Shown: positions 1 through 8,239 of the stretch, piece after piece
How the letters are laid out: each line of letters starts with the position of its first letter
How positions within the stretch are numbered: position 1 is the stretch's first letter
NCBI GenBank assembly: GCA_031260615.1
Contig: JAISLG010000058.1
Location: forward strand, 1 to 25,447
Direction of reading: 5' to 3'
From: Oscillospiraceae bacterium
GTDB taxonomy: Bacteria > Bacillota > Clostridia > Oscillospirales > Ruminococcaceae
Length of the DNA stretch: 25,447 bases
Program-made: the position numbers and the translations under genes
The notes under the pieces: model-generated
The model's database searches: none
Told to the model about the DNA's origin: nothing
Seen by the model: the letters and a program-made list of their open reading frames with translations, nothing else

Positions 1-1
1 T

Positions 2-1519
2 ATTACGTCTGTTCTCGTTATCGCGGCGGTTTTCGTGTTTAATATCGGCGCGTACATCGTAGTTAAACGACTCGACTGGCACGTTGACATAACCGATACC
101 GACCTTTTCGAGATTGACAAAACCACCGCGGATTACCTCGAAAAGTTAAGCAGCAAAGTAACCGTTTACGTCACCATTGAGGAAGAACTATTCCGCGCAC
201 AGGGTGACTACTACTACCAAACAAACGAGATTATCAACCGTTTCGGTTCTGCCGGGGAAAACATATCCGTAAAATACGTCAACCTCGACCGTACCCCAGA
301 CTTCAACGCCGGGTTCGGCGGCGGTATCATAAACCCCGGGGATTTGCTCGTCAAAGACGAAACCACAGGCAAATTCCGCCGTATCCAACCGGGGCAATAC
401 CTCAACATAACCTACTATCAAGTGTACTATGACGGGTCTTTGCAACAACTGTCTGAGGCAGAGGCAAAGTCTATTCAACTCGCGGGCGGGCAAGTTGTCG
501 AATCCGCCGCGGGTGCGTCAGAACAGGCTCTGTTATCGGCTATTATGACAGTTACCGACCCTGACCCCGTTAAAGTCGCGTTCGATTACTCGTTCGGCGA
601 GGGGTTCATTGCACTCGAAAACTTGGACGGACTCAGCGATTGGCTGTATGAGTTGCTCGAAAAGAACGCATACGAAATGTCCGTGACCGACCTCGCAAAC
701 GGCGACATCGACCCCGATATTGACTTCCTCGTTATCTTCGCGCCGACAACAGATTTCACGAAATCCGCCGCCGACAAAGTACGCAAATGGCTCGCCCACG
801 AGGGCGCGGGTACGGACGAAAAAACATTGTTCTATTGCGCGTCTATCGAAACAACCGAGGTTAATACACCGAATATTGACGCGCTCCTCAAAGAATACGC
901 TATCGAAGTCGAAAAGAAAATGCTTATTCAGACGAATACGGATTACGGGTACAGTGACGGGACAATCCAACTGATACAGTTTGGCGAGGAAGGGCGTTAC
1001 ACCTCCGAAATTCCCGCGAACGGTTCTGTTCCGTTTATTGGCGCGCCGAGCCGCCCTGTCAGTATTTTGCCTTACGACTCGACCGCGATTGCAGTATCCG
1101 AATTACTCCGCACCTACGACGGTGCAATCGCCGCCGACTTGTCTGTTACCGACCCGCAAGAGGCAATTGACTCGGGAGCGGTAAAGAAAATATACACTAT
1201 CGGGCTTGAAACACGCAAAACGCACGGCGACTATGTATCGCGTGTAATTGCGTTCGGCTCGTCAATCCAGTTCTACGAGGACTTCTGCGCAAACTCGTAT
1301 TACAGCAATGGGCAATTCGCATTGAACGTGTTCCGCGAAATCAGCGGCAAAGACGTATCGGTGTCAATTATCCCGAAAGACATCAATGCGGCGAAAGCAG
1401 TACAATTCTCGGTAACTGCGCGTAACGCACGCATACTAAACATTGTACTTGTATGGTGCTTGCCACTTGCGGTAATCGCAGTTGGCGTAACGATATTCGT
1501 CCGCCGCCGCTTCAAATAA
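2..1519 (+). CDS. GldG-like ABC transporter auxiliary protein (5' partial)
   Basis: The reading frame is open from the first complete codon of the window, so the true start lies upstream; a GTG at 35 is only an internal valine inside a membrane segment. What is visible is the end of an N-terminal hydrophobic helix (ITSVLVIAAVFVFNIGAYIV), then a large extracytoplasmic region starting with a D-x-T-x-x-x-LFEI-type segment, and a C-terminal membrane helix (about 20 hydrophobic residues) ending in RRRFK. This two-helix layout and the early segment are typical of the GldG/ABC_transp_aux family, which works with an ABC permease and ATPase of the Gld type. Those partners would be expected just upstream. 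The next gene is DUF4340, the usual partner. The exact substrate is unknown in Gram-positive bacteria. Stop is TAA. Confidence 0.8.
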   Translation: MTSVLVIAAVFVFNIGAYIVVKRLDWHVDITDTDLFEIDKTTADYLEKLSSKVTVYVTIEEELFRAQGDYYYQTNEIINRFGSAGENISVKYVNLDRTPDFNAGFGGGIINPGDLLVKDETTGKFRRIQPGQYLNITYYQVYYDGSLQQLSEAEAKSIQLAGGQVVESAAGASEQALLSAIMTVTDPDPVKVAFDYSFGEGFIALENLDGLSDWLYELLEKNAYEMSVTDLANGDIDPDIDFLVIFAPTTDFTKSAADKVRKWLAHEGAGTDEKTLFYCASIETTEVNTPNIDALLKEYAIEVEKKMLIQTNTDYGYSDGTIQLIQFGEEGRYTSEIPANGSVPFIGAPSRPVSILPYDSTAIAVSELLRTYDGAIAADLSVTDPQEAIDSGAVKKIYTIGLETRKTHGDYVSRVIAFGSSIQFYEDFCANSYYSNGQFALNVFREISGKDVSVSIIPKDINAAKAVQFSVTARNARILNIVLVWCLPLAVIAVGVTIFVRRRFK

Positions 1520-1548
1520 CACAGAGGCAACGAAAACATTTTTTGTAG

Positions 1549-1570
1549 GGTGCGATGTCCACATCGCACC
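1549..1570. repeat. Perfect intergenic palindrome (REP-like hairpin)
   Basis: Arms GGTGCGATG and CATCGCACC flank a 4-nt TCCA loop. The palindrome is preceded by TTTTTTGTA and followed by GATAGGGG. It lies in the 173-bp gap between the GldG-like gene and the DUF4340 gene. No T-run follows on the + strand, but six T precede it, so it could terminate only weakly. From general knowledge, GTAGGG-plus-palindrome intergenic elements recur in clostridial genomes, so a dispersed REP-like element is the favoured reading. Confidence 0.6.
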
Positions 1571-1592
1571 GATAGGGGAAATGTTTGGTGGC

Positions 1593-1613
1593 GGTGCAAT
1601 TGGACATCACACC
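1593..1613. repeat. Decayed inverted partner of the 1549 palindrome
   Basis: The stretch begins GGTGCAAT and ends GGACATCACACC. GGACATC is the reverse complement of GATGTCC in the palindrome at 1549-1570, and the outer GGTG/CACC ends still pair. It looks like a second, mutated copy of the same element in opposite orientation, 23 bp downstream of the first. Confidence 0.35.
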
Positions 1614-1675
1614 ATACACGCACATTTCACTGTTACCATATTATGTGTGTGTAGTATGTTGGCAGTATGTGGATA

Positions 1676-1681
1676 TATAAT
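1676..1681 (+). promoter_or_regulatory. Possible -10 box before the DUF4340 gene
   Basis: A perfect TATAAT lies 11 bp upstream of the ATG at 1693. No -35 box at 16-18 bp spacing is convincing; TTGGCA at 1659-1664 is too close. If used, transcription would begin only about five bases before the ATG, giving a nearly leaderless message, which would fit the absence of a Shine-Dalgarno sequence. Chance in an AT-rich spacer is quite possible. Confidence 0.25.
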
Positions 1682-1692
1682 AAGATTTTGAT

Positions 1693-3267
1693 ATGATAAC
1701 AAAAAATATGCGTGGTCTGTTTATCGCGGGTGCGATTGTAGTCGTCTTTGCCGTTACGCTTTTAGTATTGATATTAACGGGTGGGTCGGACGACGATGAC
1801 GAGCAAGTAACTGCTCCGCCAAGCAATGTGATTGTCCTTTCCGATAAGGTGCAGTCTGATATAAAGAAGTCGGTTGTCCGCAACTCGTTTGGTGAGTTTA
1901 CTATACTTGCCACCGAGGACAGTACCGATACTGTCGGATGGACCGTACCTGAAATTACTACGGGGGCGAATTCCGCGAAAATTGATAAGGCGGCGGTTGT
2001 CGGTGTCCTCGGTAATGCCGCGAATTTGACCGCCGACCGTGTAGCAGAGGAAAATGTTGACTCTGCTGACCTCGACAAGTATGGGCTCAATCCACCCCTC
2101 GCGCAGATTGATACCGAGTTTAATGACGGGTCTAAATTGTCCGTGTCTGTCGGAAAAGTGCCAAATGACGGCACCTTCCGATATGTTTGCATTGACGGGG
2201 ATATGTCCAAAATTTACCTCGTGTCGAAGTTCCAAGTACAGGAATTGTTCCGCCCAAAAGAGGAGTTAATATCCTGTGATGTGTTCACTACACTCCCCGA
2301 TGCACAGAAATACGCGAGTGCGCTTGTAGTGAAAAAAAATGACGCACTACAATCCGCTGTTTATATGGACGAGGTTCGCGCAGCCCTTGACGGCACAATC
2401 CGATACAAGGCGACAAACGCCGATAATATCGCGTTCCCCCTGTCCAAAGATTACAACAACATTATCGCCGACTTCTTTACCCTCGAACCGCTGAAAGCAT
2501 ATTCGCTCGGCGCGATAACCGATACCCCCGAATACACTGTGTCACTCTTTTACCCCGACCAAGACGGGGATACACTGTCGGGACTCCTTAGCCTCGAAAT
2601 AAAAATATATCCGCTGACGGAAACAATAATATGGAATTCCTCAACGTCCGTGGAAACAAATACACAGGTGCGGCGTGCGGACTTTACAAAGTACCCCGGG
2701 GTAGTTTTCGCGATACCCGTGTCTATGGATTGGCTGACTGTTGACCCGCTTGCTTACTTTGAAAAGCAACTGTTTAATTACAACGTGTATAGCTTGTCGG
2801 ATTATTCGATTACGCTCGGCACGCTTAAAGACGGGGTAATCACCGAGGACAAATACGAGATTAAGGTTATCGGTACAACGGACGCTCCAAAATTCACGGT
2901 GAACGGCACAGAATTAACTGACCTGTATGCACAATCGGACTTGTTCGGGCAGTTAATCCGAATACGGGCGGACGATGTAACACTGATACCCGTGACGGAC
3001 GCAGACTACGCGAGCGGATACGTCAAATTGAACTTCACCTTTGTGAACACTAATATACCACCTGAGAGCATTACGATATTCGGCGTGGGCAACCCACCAC
3101 TGTCGAATATCTCGGAAACACTGTCGGCGGCGCGTGATGGCAAGGCACTATACCGCATAAGCAACACATACTTGACTGACTTACAGGCGATGCTGACGGC
3201 ACTTGGAACTGCACCTACAACGGATACTATTACAACAAACACTGCTACTGAAACATCTGCACCTTAA
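1693..3267 (+). CDS. DUF4340 domain-containing membrane-anchored protein
   Basis: A 524-residue protein with one N-terminal membrane helix (about residues 8-29, GLFIAGAIVVVFAVTLLVLI) followed by an acidic stretch (GGSDDDDE) and a long extracytoplasmic domain. The middle part has the DUF4340 pattern: 'LDKYGLNPPLAQIDTEF' near residues 127-143, then a 'VGKVPNDGTFRYVCIDG' segment, i.e. the 'YGL..P...v.v...dG....l.vG......g..Yv...g' repeat unit. The C-terminus is rich in Thr and Ala. DUF4340 proteins commonly follow GldG-like ABC auxiliary genes and are thought to be extracytoplasmic parts of the same system. There is no Shine-Dalgarno before the ATG at 1693; a second ATG at 1708 is an alternative. 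trpE follows 22 bp later. Confidence 0.8.
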   Translation: MITKNMRGLFIAGAIVVVFAVTLLVLILTGGSDDDDEQVTAPPSNVIVLSDKVQSDIKKSVVRNSFGEFTILATEDSTDTVGWTVPEITTGANSAKIDKAAVVGVLGNAANLTADRVAEENVDSADLDKYGLNPPLAQIDTEFNDGSKLSVSVGKVPNDGTFRYVCIDGDMSKIYLVSKFQVQELFRPKEELISCDVFTTLPDAQKYASALVVKKNDALQSAVYMDEVRAALDGTIRYKATNADNIAFPLSKDYNNIIADFFTLEPLKAYSLGAITDTPEYTVSLFYPDQDGDTLSGLLSLEIKIYPLTETIIWNSSTSVETNTQVRRADFTKYPGVVFAIPVSMDWLTVDPLAYFEKQLFNYNVYSLSDYSITLGTLKDGVITEDKYEIKVIGTTDAPKFTVNGTELTDLYAQSDLFGQLIRIRADDVTLIPVTDADYASGYVKLNFTFVNTNIPPESITIFGVGNPPLSNISETLSAARDGKALYRISNTYLTDLQAMLTALGTAPTTDTITTNTATETSAP

Positions 3268-3289
3268 TATATAATTATACGGAGTAACT

Positions 3290-4813
3290 ATGCTGTCACC
3301 GACGTTAGACGAAACCCGAAAGATAATAGCCGACTACAAGGCGGCGAATAACACAACGGGCAAGACCCTTTATGTGCCTTTGACTATGGAATTGTTCGCG
3401 GACGTGAAAACGCCTGTGGAGGTATTACGCGCGGTAAAAAAGGGCAAGAAAAAGGGTATCAAAGCCGCATTGCTTGAAAGTGCGCCGAGCGGCGACAACT
3501 GGGGGCGTTACTCGTATATCGTGTTTAATCCGCTTATCGAGATAATCGGGAAAAACGGGGCGGTTACGCTACGCGACAACGGCGCGGACAAACCCACCGA
3601 TGTAATTTTCGGTGACGTCCACGAGAATATAAAGAATATTGTCGGGAAGTATGTCAGCCCGAAATTGCCTACACTACCCGATTTTACGGGCGGTTTCGTG
3701 GGGTACTTTGCGTACGAATACTACGCGCTCACGGAAAAGACATTGCATATCTCGCCCAAGGACGACTTCGGGTTTGACGATGTGCGGTTAATGCTGTTCG
3801 ATAAACTCATTGCGTTCGATAACTTCCGTCAAAAAATGCTCCTCATCGCGAATATTGACGCGTCCGATTTGGAAAACAACTACATCAAGGCAGTGACAGC
3901 ACTCAAAGACATCGAAACGCTGATATTATCCGACATTGACGGTGCGCCCGCCGCGAGTACCAAGCCGCCGCGCAAACTCGAATGGTCGCAGTCATTCACT
4001 GAGGAAAAATACTGCGCGGCTGTCGAAAAAGCAAAGGAATACATTCACGAGGGTGATATTTTTCAGTGCGTGCCGTCAATACGGTTTACTGCCCCCTACA
4101 CGCGCGGCGATTTGTTCAATGCCTATCGGTGTTTGCGGACTACTAACCCGTCCGCGTATATGTTCTATGTCGACTTCGGGGATTTGACATTATCGGGGGC
4201 AAGCCCCGAAACCCTTGTGTCGCTGAAAGATGGAACAATATCAACTTTCCCGATTGCGGGCACTTGCAAACGGGGCGAAACTGAAACGGAAACCGCCGAG
4301 TTAATCGCGGCGTTACTCGCGGACAAAAAGGAACTCGCCGAACACGATATGCTCGTTGACTTAGGGCGCAACGATATTGGCAAAGTGTCGGAATTTGGTT
4401 CAGTGAAAGTCACGGGATACCACAGCATAAAGAAACTGTCAAAAGTATGCCATATTGCATCAACGGTGACGGGCAAAATACGCGCGGACAAGACGGCAAT
4501 GGACGCACTCGCGGCGGTTCTCCCTGCCGGTACACTATCGGGTGCGCCGAAAAAACGCGCCGCCGAGATAATCAACGAATTAGAAAAGGGCGTTAAGCGC
4601 GGCACATACGGGGGTGGCATCGGCTACATTGGATTCACGGGCGATATGGACATCTGCATCGGAATCCGAATGGCTACCCTCCGCAACGAAAAAGTATTCG
4701 TCCAAGCTGGGGGCGGTGTAGTAGCGGATAGTATACCATTAAACGAATACAACGAGGCAAAAGCAAAAGCGAGTGCGGTGATATTAGCACTTGAATTGGC
4801 AGAGGAACTATAA
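3290..4813 (+). CDS. trpE: Anthranilate synthase component I
   Basis: A 507-residue chorismate-binding enzyme, the usual TrpE length. It converts chorismate and ammonia (from TrpG) to anthranilate. The N-terminal domain carries the LLES tryptophan-binding motif at residues 61-64, so feedback inhibition by tryptophan is expected. The C-terminal catalytic domain shows PIAGTCKRGE, DMLVDLGRNDIGKV, LPAGTLSGAPKKRA and YGGGIGYIGFTGDMD, covering the chorismate and Mg2+ sites. PIAGT is followed by CKRG where the family more often has RPRG. The start is an ATG behind a good Shine-Dalgarno (GGAG, 3282-3285). No leader peptide or T-box fits in the 22-bp gap after the DUF4340 gene, so any attenuation must lie further upstream or be absent. 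Confidence 0.96.
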   Translation: MLSPTLDETRKIIADYKAANNTTGKTLYVPLTMELFADVKTPVEVLRAVKKGKKKGIKAALLESAPSGDNWGRYSYIVFNPLIEIIGKNGAVTLRDNGADKPTDVIFGDVHENIKNIVGKYVSPKLPTLPDFTGGFVGYFAYEYYALTEKTLHISPKDDFGFDDVRLMLFDKLIAFDNFRQKMLLIANIDASDLENNYIKAVTALKDIETLILSDIDGAPAASTKPPRKLEWSQSFTEEKYCAAVEKAKEYIHEGDIFQCVPSIRFTAPYTRGDLFNAYRCLRTTNPSAYMFYVDFGDLTLSGASPETLVSLKDGTISTFPIAGTCKRGETETETAELIAALLADKKELAEHDMLVDLGRNDIGKVSEFGSVKVTGYHSIKKLSKVCHIASTVTGKIRADKTAMDALAAVLPAGTLSGAPKKRAAEIINELEKGVKRGTYGGGIGYIGFTGDMDICIGIRMATLRNEKVFVQAGGGVVADSIPLNEYNEAKAKASAVILALELAEEL

Positions 4814-4822
4814 GTAACAACT

Positions 4823-4845
4823 AACCAAGATGACCATTCTTGGTT
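4823..4845 (+). terminator. Hairpin after trpE (weak terminator or processing site)
   Basis: Perfect 8-bp arms AACCAAGA (4823-4830) and TCTTGGTT (4838-4845) surround a 7-nt loop, nine bases after the trpE stop. It is followed by CCCCTTGTGT and not a T-run, so it is not a standard intrinsic terminator. It could modulate read-through into the exonuclease and trpG or stabilise the upstream message. It covers the possible TTG start at 4840, which argues against that start. Confidence 0.4.
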
Positions 4846-4884
4846 CCCCTTGTGTATAAATTAGGAATAATAGAAAATGAAGTT

Positions 4885-5427
4885 ATGGCAATAAAATTTT
4901 ACGACACGTTTGTCTGCCTTGACACCGAAACAACAGGTTTGTCTCCCAACTACGGGTCGAGGATAACGGAGATATGCGCCGTCAAGGTCGTGGACGGGGT
5001 TGTCGCCGATAAAATATCCACCTTGCTTGACAGCGTGGACTATGTGCCGCCCGAGATAACGCGGCTCACAGGGATAACAGCCGCGATGCTCATAGGTAAG
5101 CCGCGCCCAGCCGATATTGCTCCCACCGTTGCCGAGTTTATCGGGGATAATATGTTACTCGGAGCAAACCCCAAGTTCGATATAACATTCCTTCGAGCGG
5201 ACTTGAATATTGTCGTCCACGACAGTAAACTCATTGATGTGTGCAAAATTGCGCGTGCGCTCAAAACCGATACCCCAAACCATAAACTCCAAACCCTCGC
5301 GCGGTATTTCGGAATACATAATACCGCGCACCGCGCTGAGGGCGATGTTATGACGACAATCGCTGTGTATGATTGCCTACGCAAACTACACGACGGTGAA
5401 CGGATTTATATTAAAAATATGGACTGA
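4885..5427 (+). CDS. DEDDh 3'-5' exonuclease (DnaQ/epsilon-like)
   Basis: A 180-residue exonuclease domain protein. ExoI is VCLDTETTGL (D and E), ExoII is LLGANPKFDITFL (D), and ExoIII is HRAEGD (H and D), so all DEDDh metal and catalytic residues are present. The length is that of a stand-alone DnaQ-like exonuclease without a polymerase or helicase partner domain; in vivo substrate cannot be told (DNA proofreading, RNase T-like or other). The ATG at 4885 is chosen because the upstream TTG (4840) lies in a hairpin and adds 15 unconserved residues. There is no clear Shine-Dalgarno. It sits between trpE and trpG, four bases before the trpG ATG, which is an unusual place for a nuclease gene. Confidence 0.88.
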   Translation: MAIKFYDTFVCLDTETTGLSPNYGSRITEICAVKVVDGVVADKISTLLDSVDYVPPEITRLTGITAAMLIGKPRPADIAPTVAEFIGDNMLLGANPKFDITFLRADLNIVVHDSKLIDVCKIARALKTDTPNHKLQTLARYFGIHNTAHRAEGDVMTTIAVYDCLRKLHDGERIYIKNMD

Positions 5428-5431
5428 AAAT

Positions 5432-6007
5432 ATGATTGCGATAATTGATAACTACGACAGTTTCACCTACAACCTATACCAACTCGCAGGGGTCATAAAC
5501 CCCGATGTGTCTGTGTTCAAAAACGATGTCATTACCCCCGAGGAACTCGAAAAATTGAACCCGTCACACATCATAATATCCCCCGGTCCGGGTCGTCCAA
5601 AAGATGCGGGAAACTCCGAAAAGATTATAGCACACTTTAAGGGTAAAGTGCCGATACTTGGGGTGTGCCTCGGACATCAGGCAATTTGTGAAGTGTTCGG
5701 CGGGAAAATTACCTACGCGAAAGAGGTACTCCACGGGAAAAAATCCGTTGTGCATATCGCGAACGGAAGCCCGATATTTTATGGGTTGCCACCCGTTTTG
5801 GAGGTTGGGAGATACCACTCCCTCGCCGCCGCGCGTGAGTCGTTACCCGAGGAATTGCTGATAACCGCCGAAACAGATGACGGTGAGGTTATGGCTGTGA
5901 AGCACCGCGAATACGACATTTACGGCGTGCAGTTCCACCCCGAAACTATTTTAACCCAGTTCGGCGACAGAATTATGGAAAATTTTTTAGGAATCACTAA
6001 TGGATAA
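5432..6007 (+). CDS. trpG: Anthranilate synthase component II (glutamine amidotransferase)
   Basis: A 191-residue class I glutamine amidotransferase. The start MIAIIDNYDSFTYNL is the family N-terminus, so the ATG at 5432 is used and not the 21-residue upstream extension that overlaps the exonuclease. The oxyanion segment is SPGPGRPKDAG, the nucleophile elbow is GVCLGHQ with Cys79, and the triad continues with His169 and Glu171 in QFHPET. It supplies ammonia to TrpE. The gene may also serve para-aminobenzoate synthesis as PabA, but its position beside trpE and trpD favours tryptophan. It has no Shine-Dalgarno but an A-rich context before ATG. Its last eight bases overlap the start of trpD, which suggests translational coupling. 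Confidence 0.95.
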   Translation: MIAIIDNYDSFTYNLYQLAGVINPDVSVFKNDVITPEELEKLNPSHIIISPGPGRPKDAGNSEKIIAHFKGKVPILGVCLGHQAICEVFGGKITYAKEVLHGKKSVVHIANGSPIFYGLPPVLEVGRYHSLAAARESLPEELLITAETDDGEVMAVKHREYDIYGVQFHPETILTQFGDRIMENFLGITNG

Positions 6008-7061
6008 CAAAATACGCACCGCTATCGGATTAGTTCTGAACGGCAACGACCTTTCGGAGGACGATGCGCGCGCGGTAATGACCGAGATGATGGAGGGGTC
6101 GGCAACCCCAGCGCAAATGGGAGCATTCCTCGCCGCTATGCGAAACAAGGGCGAAACAATCCCAGAGATTACAGCGTGCGCGAAGGTTATGCGCGAAAAA
6201 TGTACTAAACTGAACCCCGAAACAGATGTCCTCGATATTGTCGGCACGGGCGGAGATGAGTTGTATTCGTTCAATATTTCGACAGTTTCCGCGTTTGTAA
6301 TCGCCGCTGGTGGAGTACCCGTTGCCAAGCACGGGGGGCGGAGTGTGTCGAGCAAATGCGGTGCGGCGGATTGCCTCGAAGCACTCGGCGCGAACATAAA
6401 TATAACTGCAACACAGAGCGAACAAGTCCTGAAAAAAACAGGAATGTGCTTTATGGCGGCGCATAACTACCACGCGGCAATGAAACACGTTGCTCCCGTC
6501 CGCAAAGAAATGGGCGCACGAACAATGTTCAATATCCTTGGACCTCTTTCGAACCCTGCTGGCGCAAATATGCAGTTACTCGGCGTTTACAACGAAAATT
6601 TAGTCGAACCTTTGGGCAAAGTTCTGCTCAACCTCGGGGTCAAACGTGCAATGGTCGTCCACGGGCGCGACGGATTGGACGAGATTACAATAACGGGAAC
6701 GACTTGCGTGTGTGAGGTATCCGCCGAACCGCGCCCGACACTGCACGGGGGGCGGTCGTCAACGCCGCTCAACAGTTACTTCATCACGCCCGAACAGTTC
6801 GGGCTGAAACGCGGACAGTTATCGGATATTACGGGGGGCGACCCGACCGAAAATGCCGAAATTGCGCGGAATATCCTGTCGGGGAAAATTACGGGGGCAA
6901 AGCGCGACATTGTTGTACTGAACGCGGGTTGTTGCCTTTATATGGCGCATAACTATGCGACTTTACGGCAATGCGTGAACGATGCCGCTAAAATAATCGA
7001 CAGTGGAAAGGCGTATCAGAAACTCGAAGATTTCGTGAGCGCGACAAATAATGTTACCTAA
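6000..7061 (+). CDS. trpD: Anthranilate phosphoribosyltransferase
   Basis: A 353-residue enzyme of normal length that joins anthranilate to PRPP, giving phosphoribosylanthranilate. The N-terminal helical domain is followed by the PRPP loop GTGGDELYSFNIST (around residues 82-95), the KHGGRSVSSKCGAADCLEALG segment and MKHVAPVRKEMGARTMFNILGPLSNPA. Known homologues have KHGNR; here the Asn is Gly, and KSG is KCG. The ATG overlaps the trpG stop by eight bases and has AGGA 5-10 bases upstream. Its last 11 bases overlap the nspC frame. trpC and trpF, normally next in a trp operon, are missing from the window. Confidence 0.94.
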   Translation: MDNKIRTAIGLVLNGNDLSEDDARAVMTEMMEGSATPAQMGAFLAAMRNKGETIPEITACAKVMREKCTKLNPETDVLDIVGTGGDELYSFNISTVSAFVIAAGGVPVAKHGGRSVSSKCGAADCLEALGANINITATQSEQVLKKTGMCFMAAHNYHAAMKHVAPVRKEMGARTMFNILGPLSNPAGANMQLLGVYNENLVEPLGKVLLNLGVKRAMVVHGRDGLDEITITGTTCVCEVSAEPRPTLHGGRSSTPLNSYFITPEQFGLKRGQLSDITGGDPTENAEIARNILSGKITGAKRDIVVLNAGCCLYMAHNYATLRQCVNDAAKIIDSGKAYQKLEDFVSATNNVT

Positions 7062-8193
7062 AAACGTGATAGATACCGTTAAAACGCCGTGCTATATAAT
7101 TGACGTGCCGAAACTCACCGAAAACCTTAAAGTGTTGAAGAAGGTTTCGGACGAATCGGGAGCGAAAATATTATTGGCGCAAAAGGCGTTTTCGTGTTAC
7201 CATTTGTACCCGTTGAGTGCCGAATAGTTGTGCGGCACAACTTCAAGCGGACTTTATGAAGCGTTGCTTGCGAAGAAGTATTTTCACGGCGACAATTCGG
7301 AAATACACGTCTTTTCGCCCGCATATTTGCCACACCATTTTGATGAATTACTCGACACCGCAGACCATTTTGTAGTGAATTCGGCTACCGAATGGGCGCG
7401 ATACAAGGCGCAGTTATTATCGCGCGGCAAGTCGGTATCGCTCCGTATCAATCCCGAATTATCCACTCAAACCCACACAATTTACGACCCGTGCGCACCG
7501 AAAAGCCGTTTCGGGGTGAAGTTATCCGACTTCGACCCGAGCATATTCGAGGGAATTACGGGGTTGCATTTTCACACACTGTGCGAACAGGGGTTCGATG
7601 CGCTGAAAGCAACCGCCGACAAATTCCTGTCCGACTTTGGAAAATTCATTGTACTATTAGGCATAAAAACCTTAAACTTCGGTGGAGGGCATCACATCAC
7701 AAAAGACGGATATGACATTGACGGGTTGACTGCATACATCAAATCCGTACGCGCGGAATACGGGGTGGACGTGTACCTCGAACCCGGGGAGGCAGTCGCA
7801 CTCAATTCGGGATATTTAGTTTCAACCGTACTTGAATTATTTCACAATGACGGGGAGATAGCGATACTCGACACGTCCGCCGCTTGCCACGCTCCCGATA
7901 TAATTGAGATGCCGTACACGCCGCCTGTAATTTACCCGACCGTTGCCGACAAAGGTTACGAATACCGACTCGCGGGTAACACTTGCCTTGCAGGCGACAT
8001 AATCGGGGATTATGTATTTGACACGCCACTATCCGCGAGAAACCGCATAGTATTCGGCGATATGGCGATTTATTCAATGGTGAAGAACAACACATTTAAC
8101 GGCGTGCCTCTCCCCGACATATTACTTTGGGACGGCGAACGGGTGACTGTTGCCAAGGAATTTGGGTTTGTGGATTTTGAGGGTAGGTTATAA
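7051..8193 (+). pseudogene. nspC: Carboxy(nor)spermidine decarboxylase interrupted by in-frame TAG
   Basis: The frame from ATG 7051 to TAA 8191-8193 codes for 380 positions, the normal NspC length, and matches the family on both sides of a single TAG at 7225-7227 (codon 59). Before the stop: TPCYIIDVPKL and the PLP-lysine segment KILLAQKAFS with Lys45. After it: LCGTTSSGLYEA, SPAYLPHHFDE, LRINPE, PCAPKSRFGV, LHFHTLCEQ, NFGGGHH, YLEPGEAVALN, LDTSAACHAPD, EMPYTP and NTCLAGDIIGDY. The codon sits where family members usually have Tyr before the GTT(A/S) motif, so a TAC/TAT to TAG change fits. The downstream piece (TTG 7228 onward, 321 residues) lacks the PLP lysine and should be inactive alone. 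NspC is a fold-type III decarboxylase making spermidine or norspermidine. Alternatives: recent nonsense mutation, sequencing error, or UAG read-through. Confidence 0.85.
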
Positions 8194-8195
8194 AA

Positions 8196-8223
8196 AAACG
8201 GCAGTTGATTTCAACTGCCGTTT
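8196..8223. terminator. Bidirectional intrinsic terminator between nspC and argJ
   Basis: A stem of at least 12 bp has arms AAACGGCAGTTG and CAACTGCCGTTT around a 4-nt loop. A-rich sequence (AAAAAAA, 8192-8198) stands on the left and TTTAGAGTTT on the right. Read on the - strand the stem is followed by a run of seven T, a good intrinsic terminator for argJ. On the + strand the T-run is shorter. It starts three bases after the nspC stop, between convergent genes, as expected for a shared terminator. Confidence 0.9.
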
Positions 8224-8239
8224 AGAGTTTGGGTTCAAG

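Noticed and set aside
1641..2210. A 189-codon frame on the - strand opposite the DUF4340 gene
   Set aside because: Ser/Thr-rich shadow translation without domain or ribosome site, antisense to a supported gene.
5369..5431. Longer N-terminus for trpG
   Set aside because: It overlaps the exonuclease and adds 21 residues before the conserved MIAIIDNYDSF start.
7225..7227. Selenocysteine at the nspC stop
   Set aside because: The codon is TAG and not TGA, and the family has Tyr and not Cys at this place.
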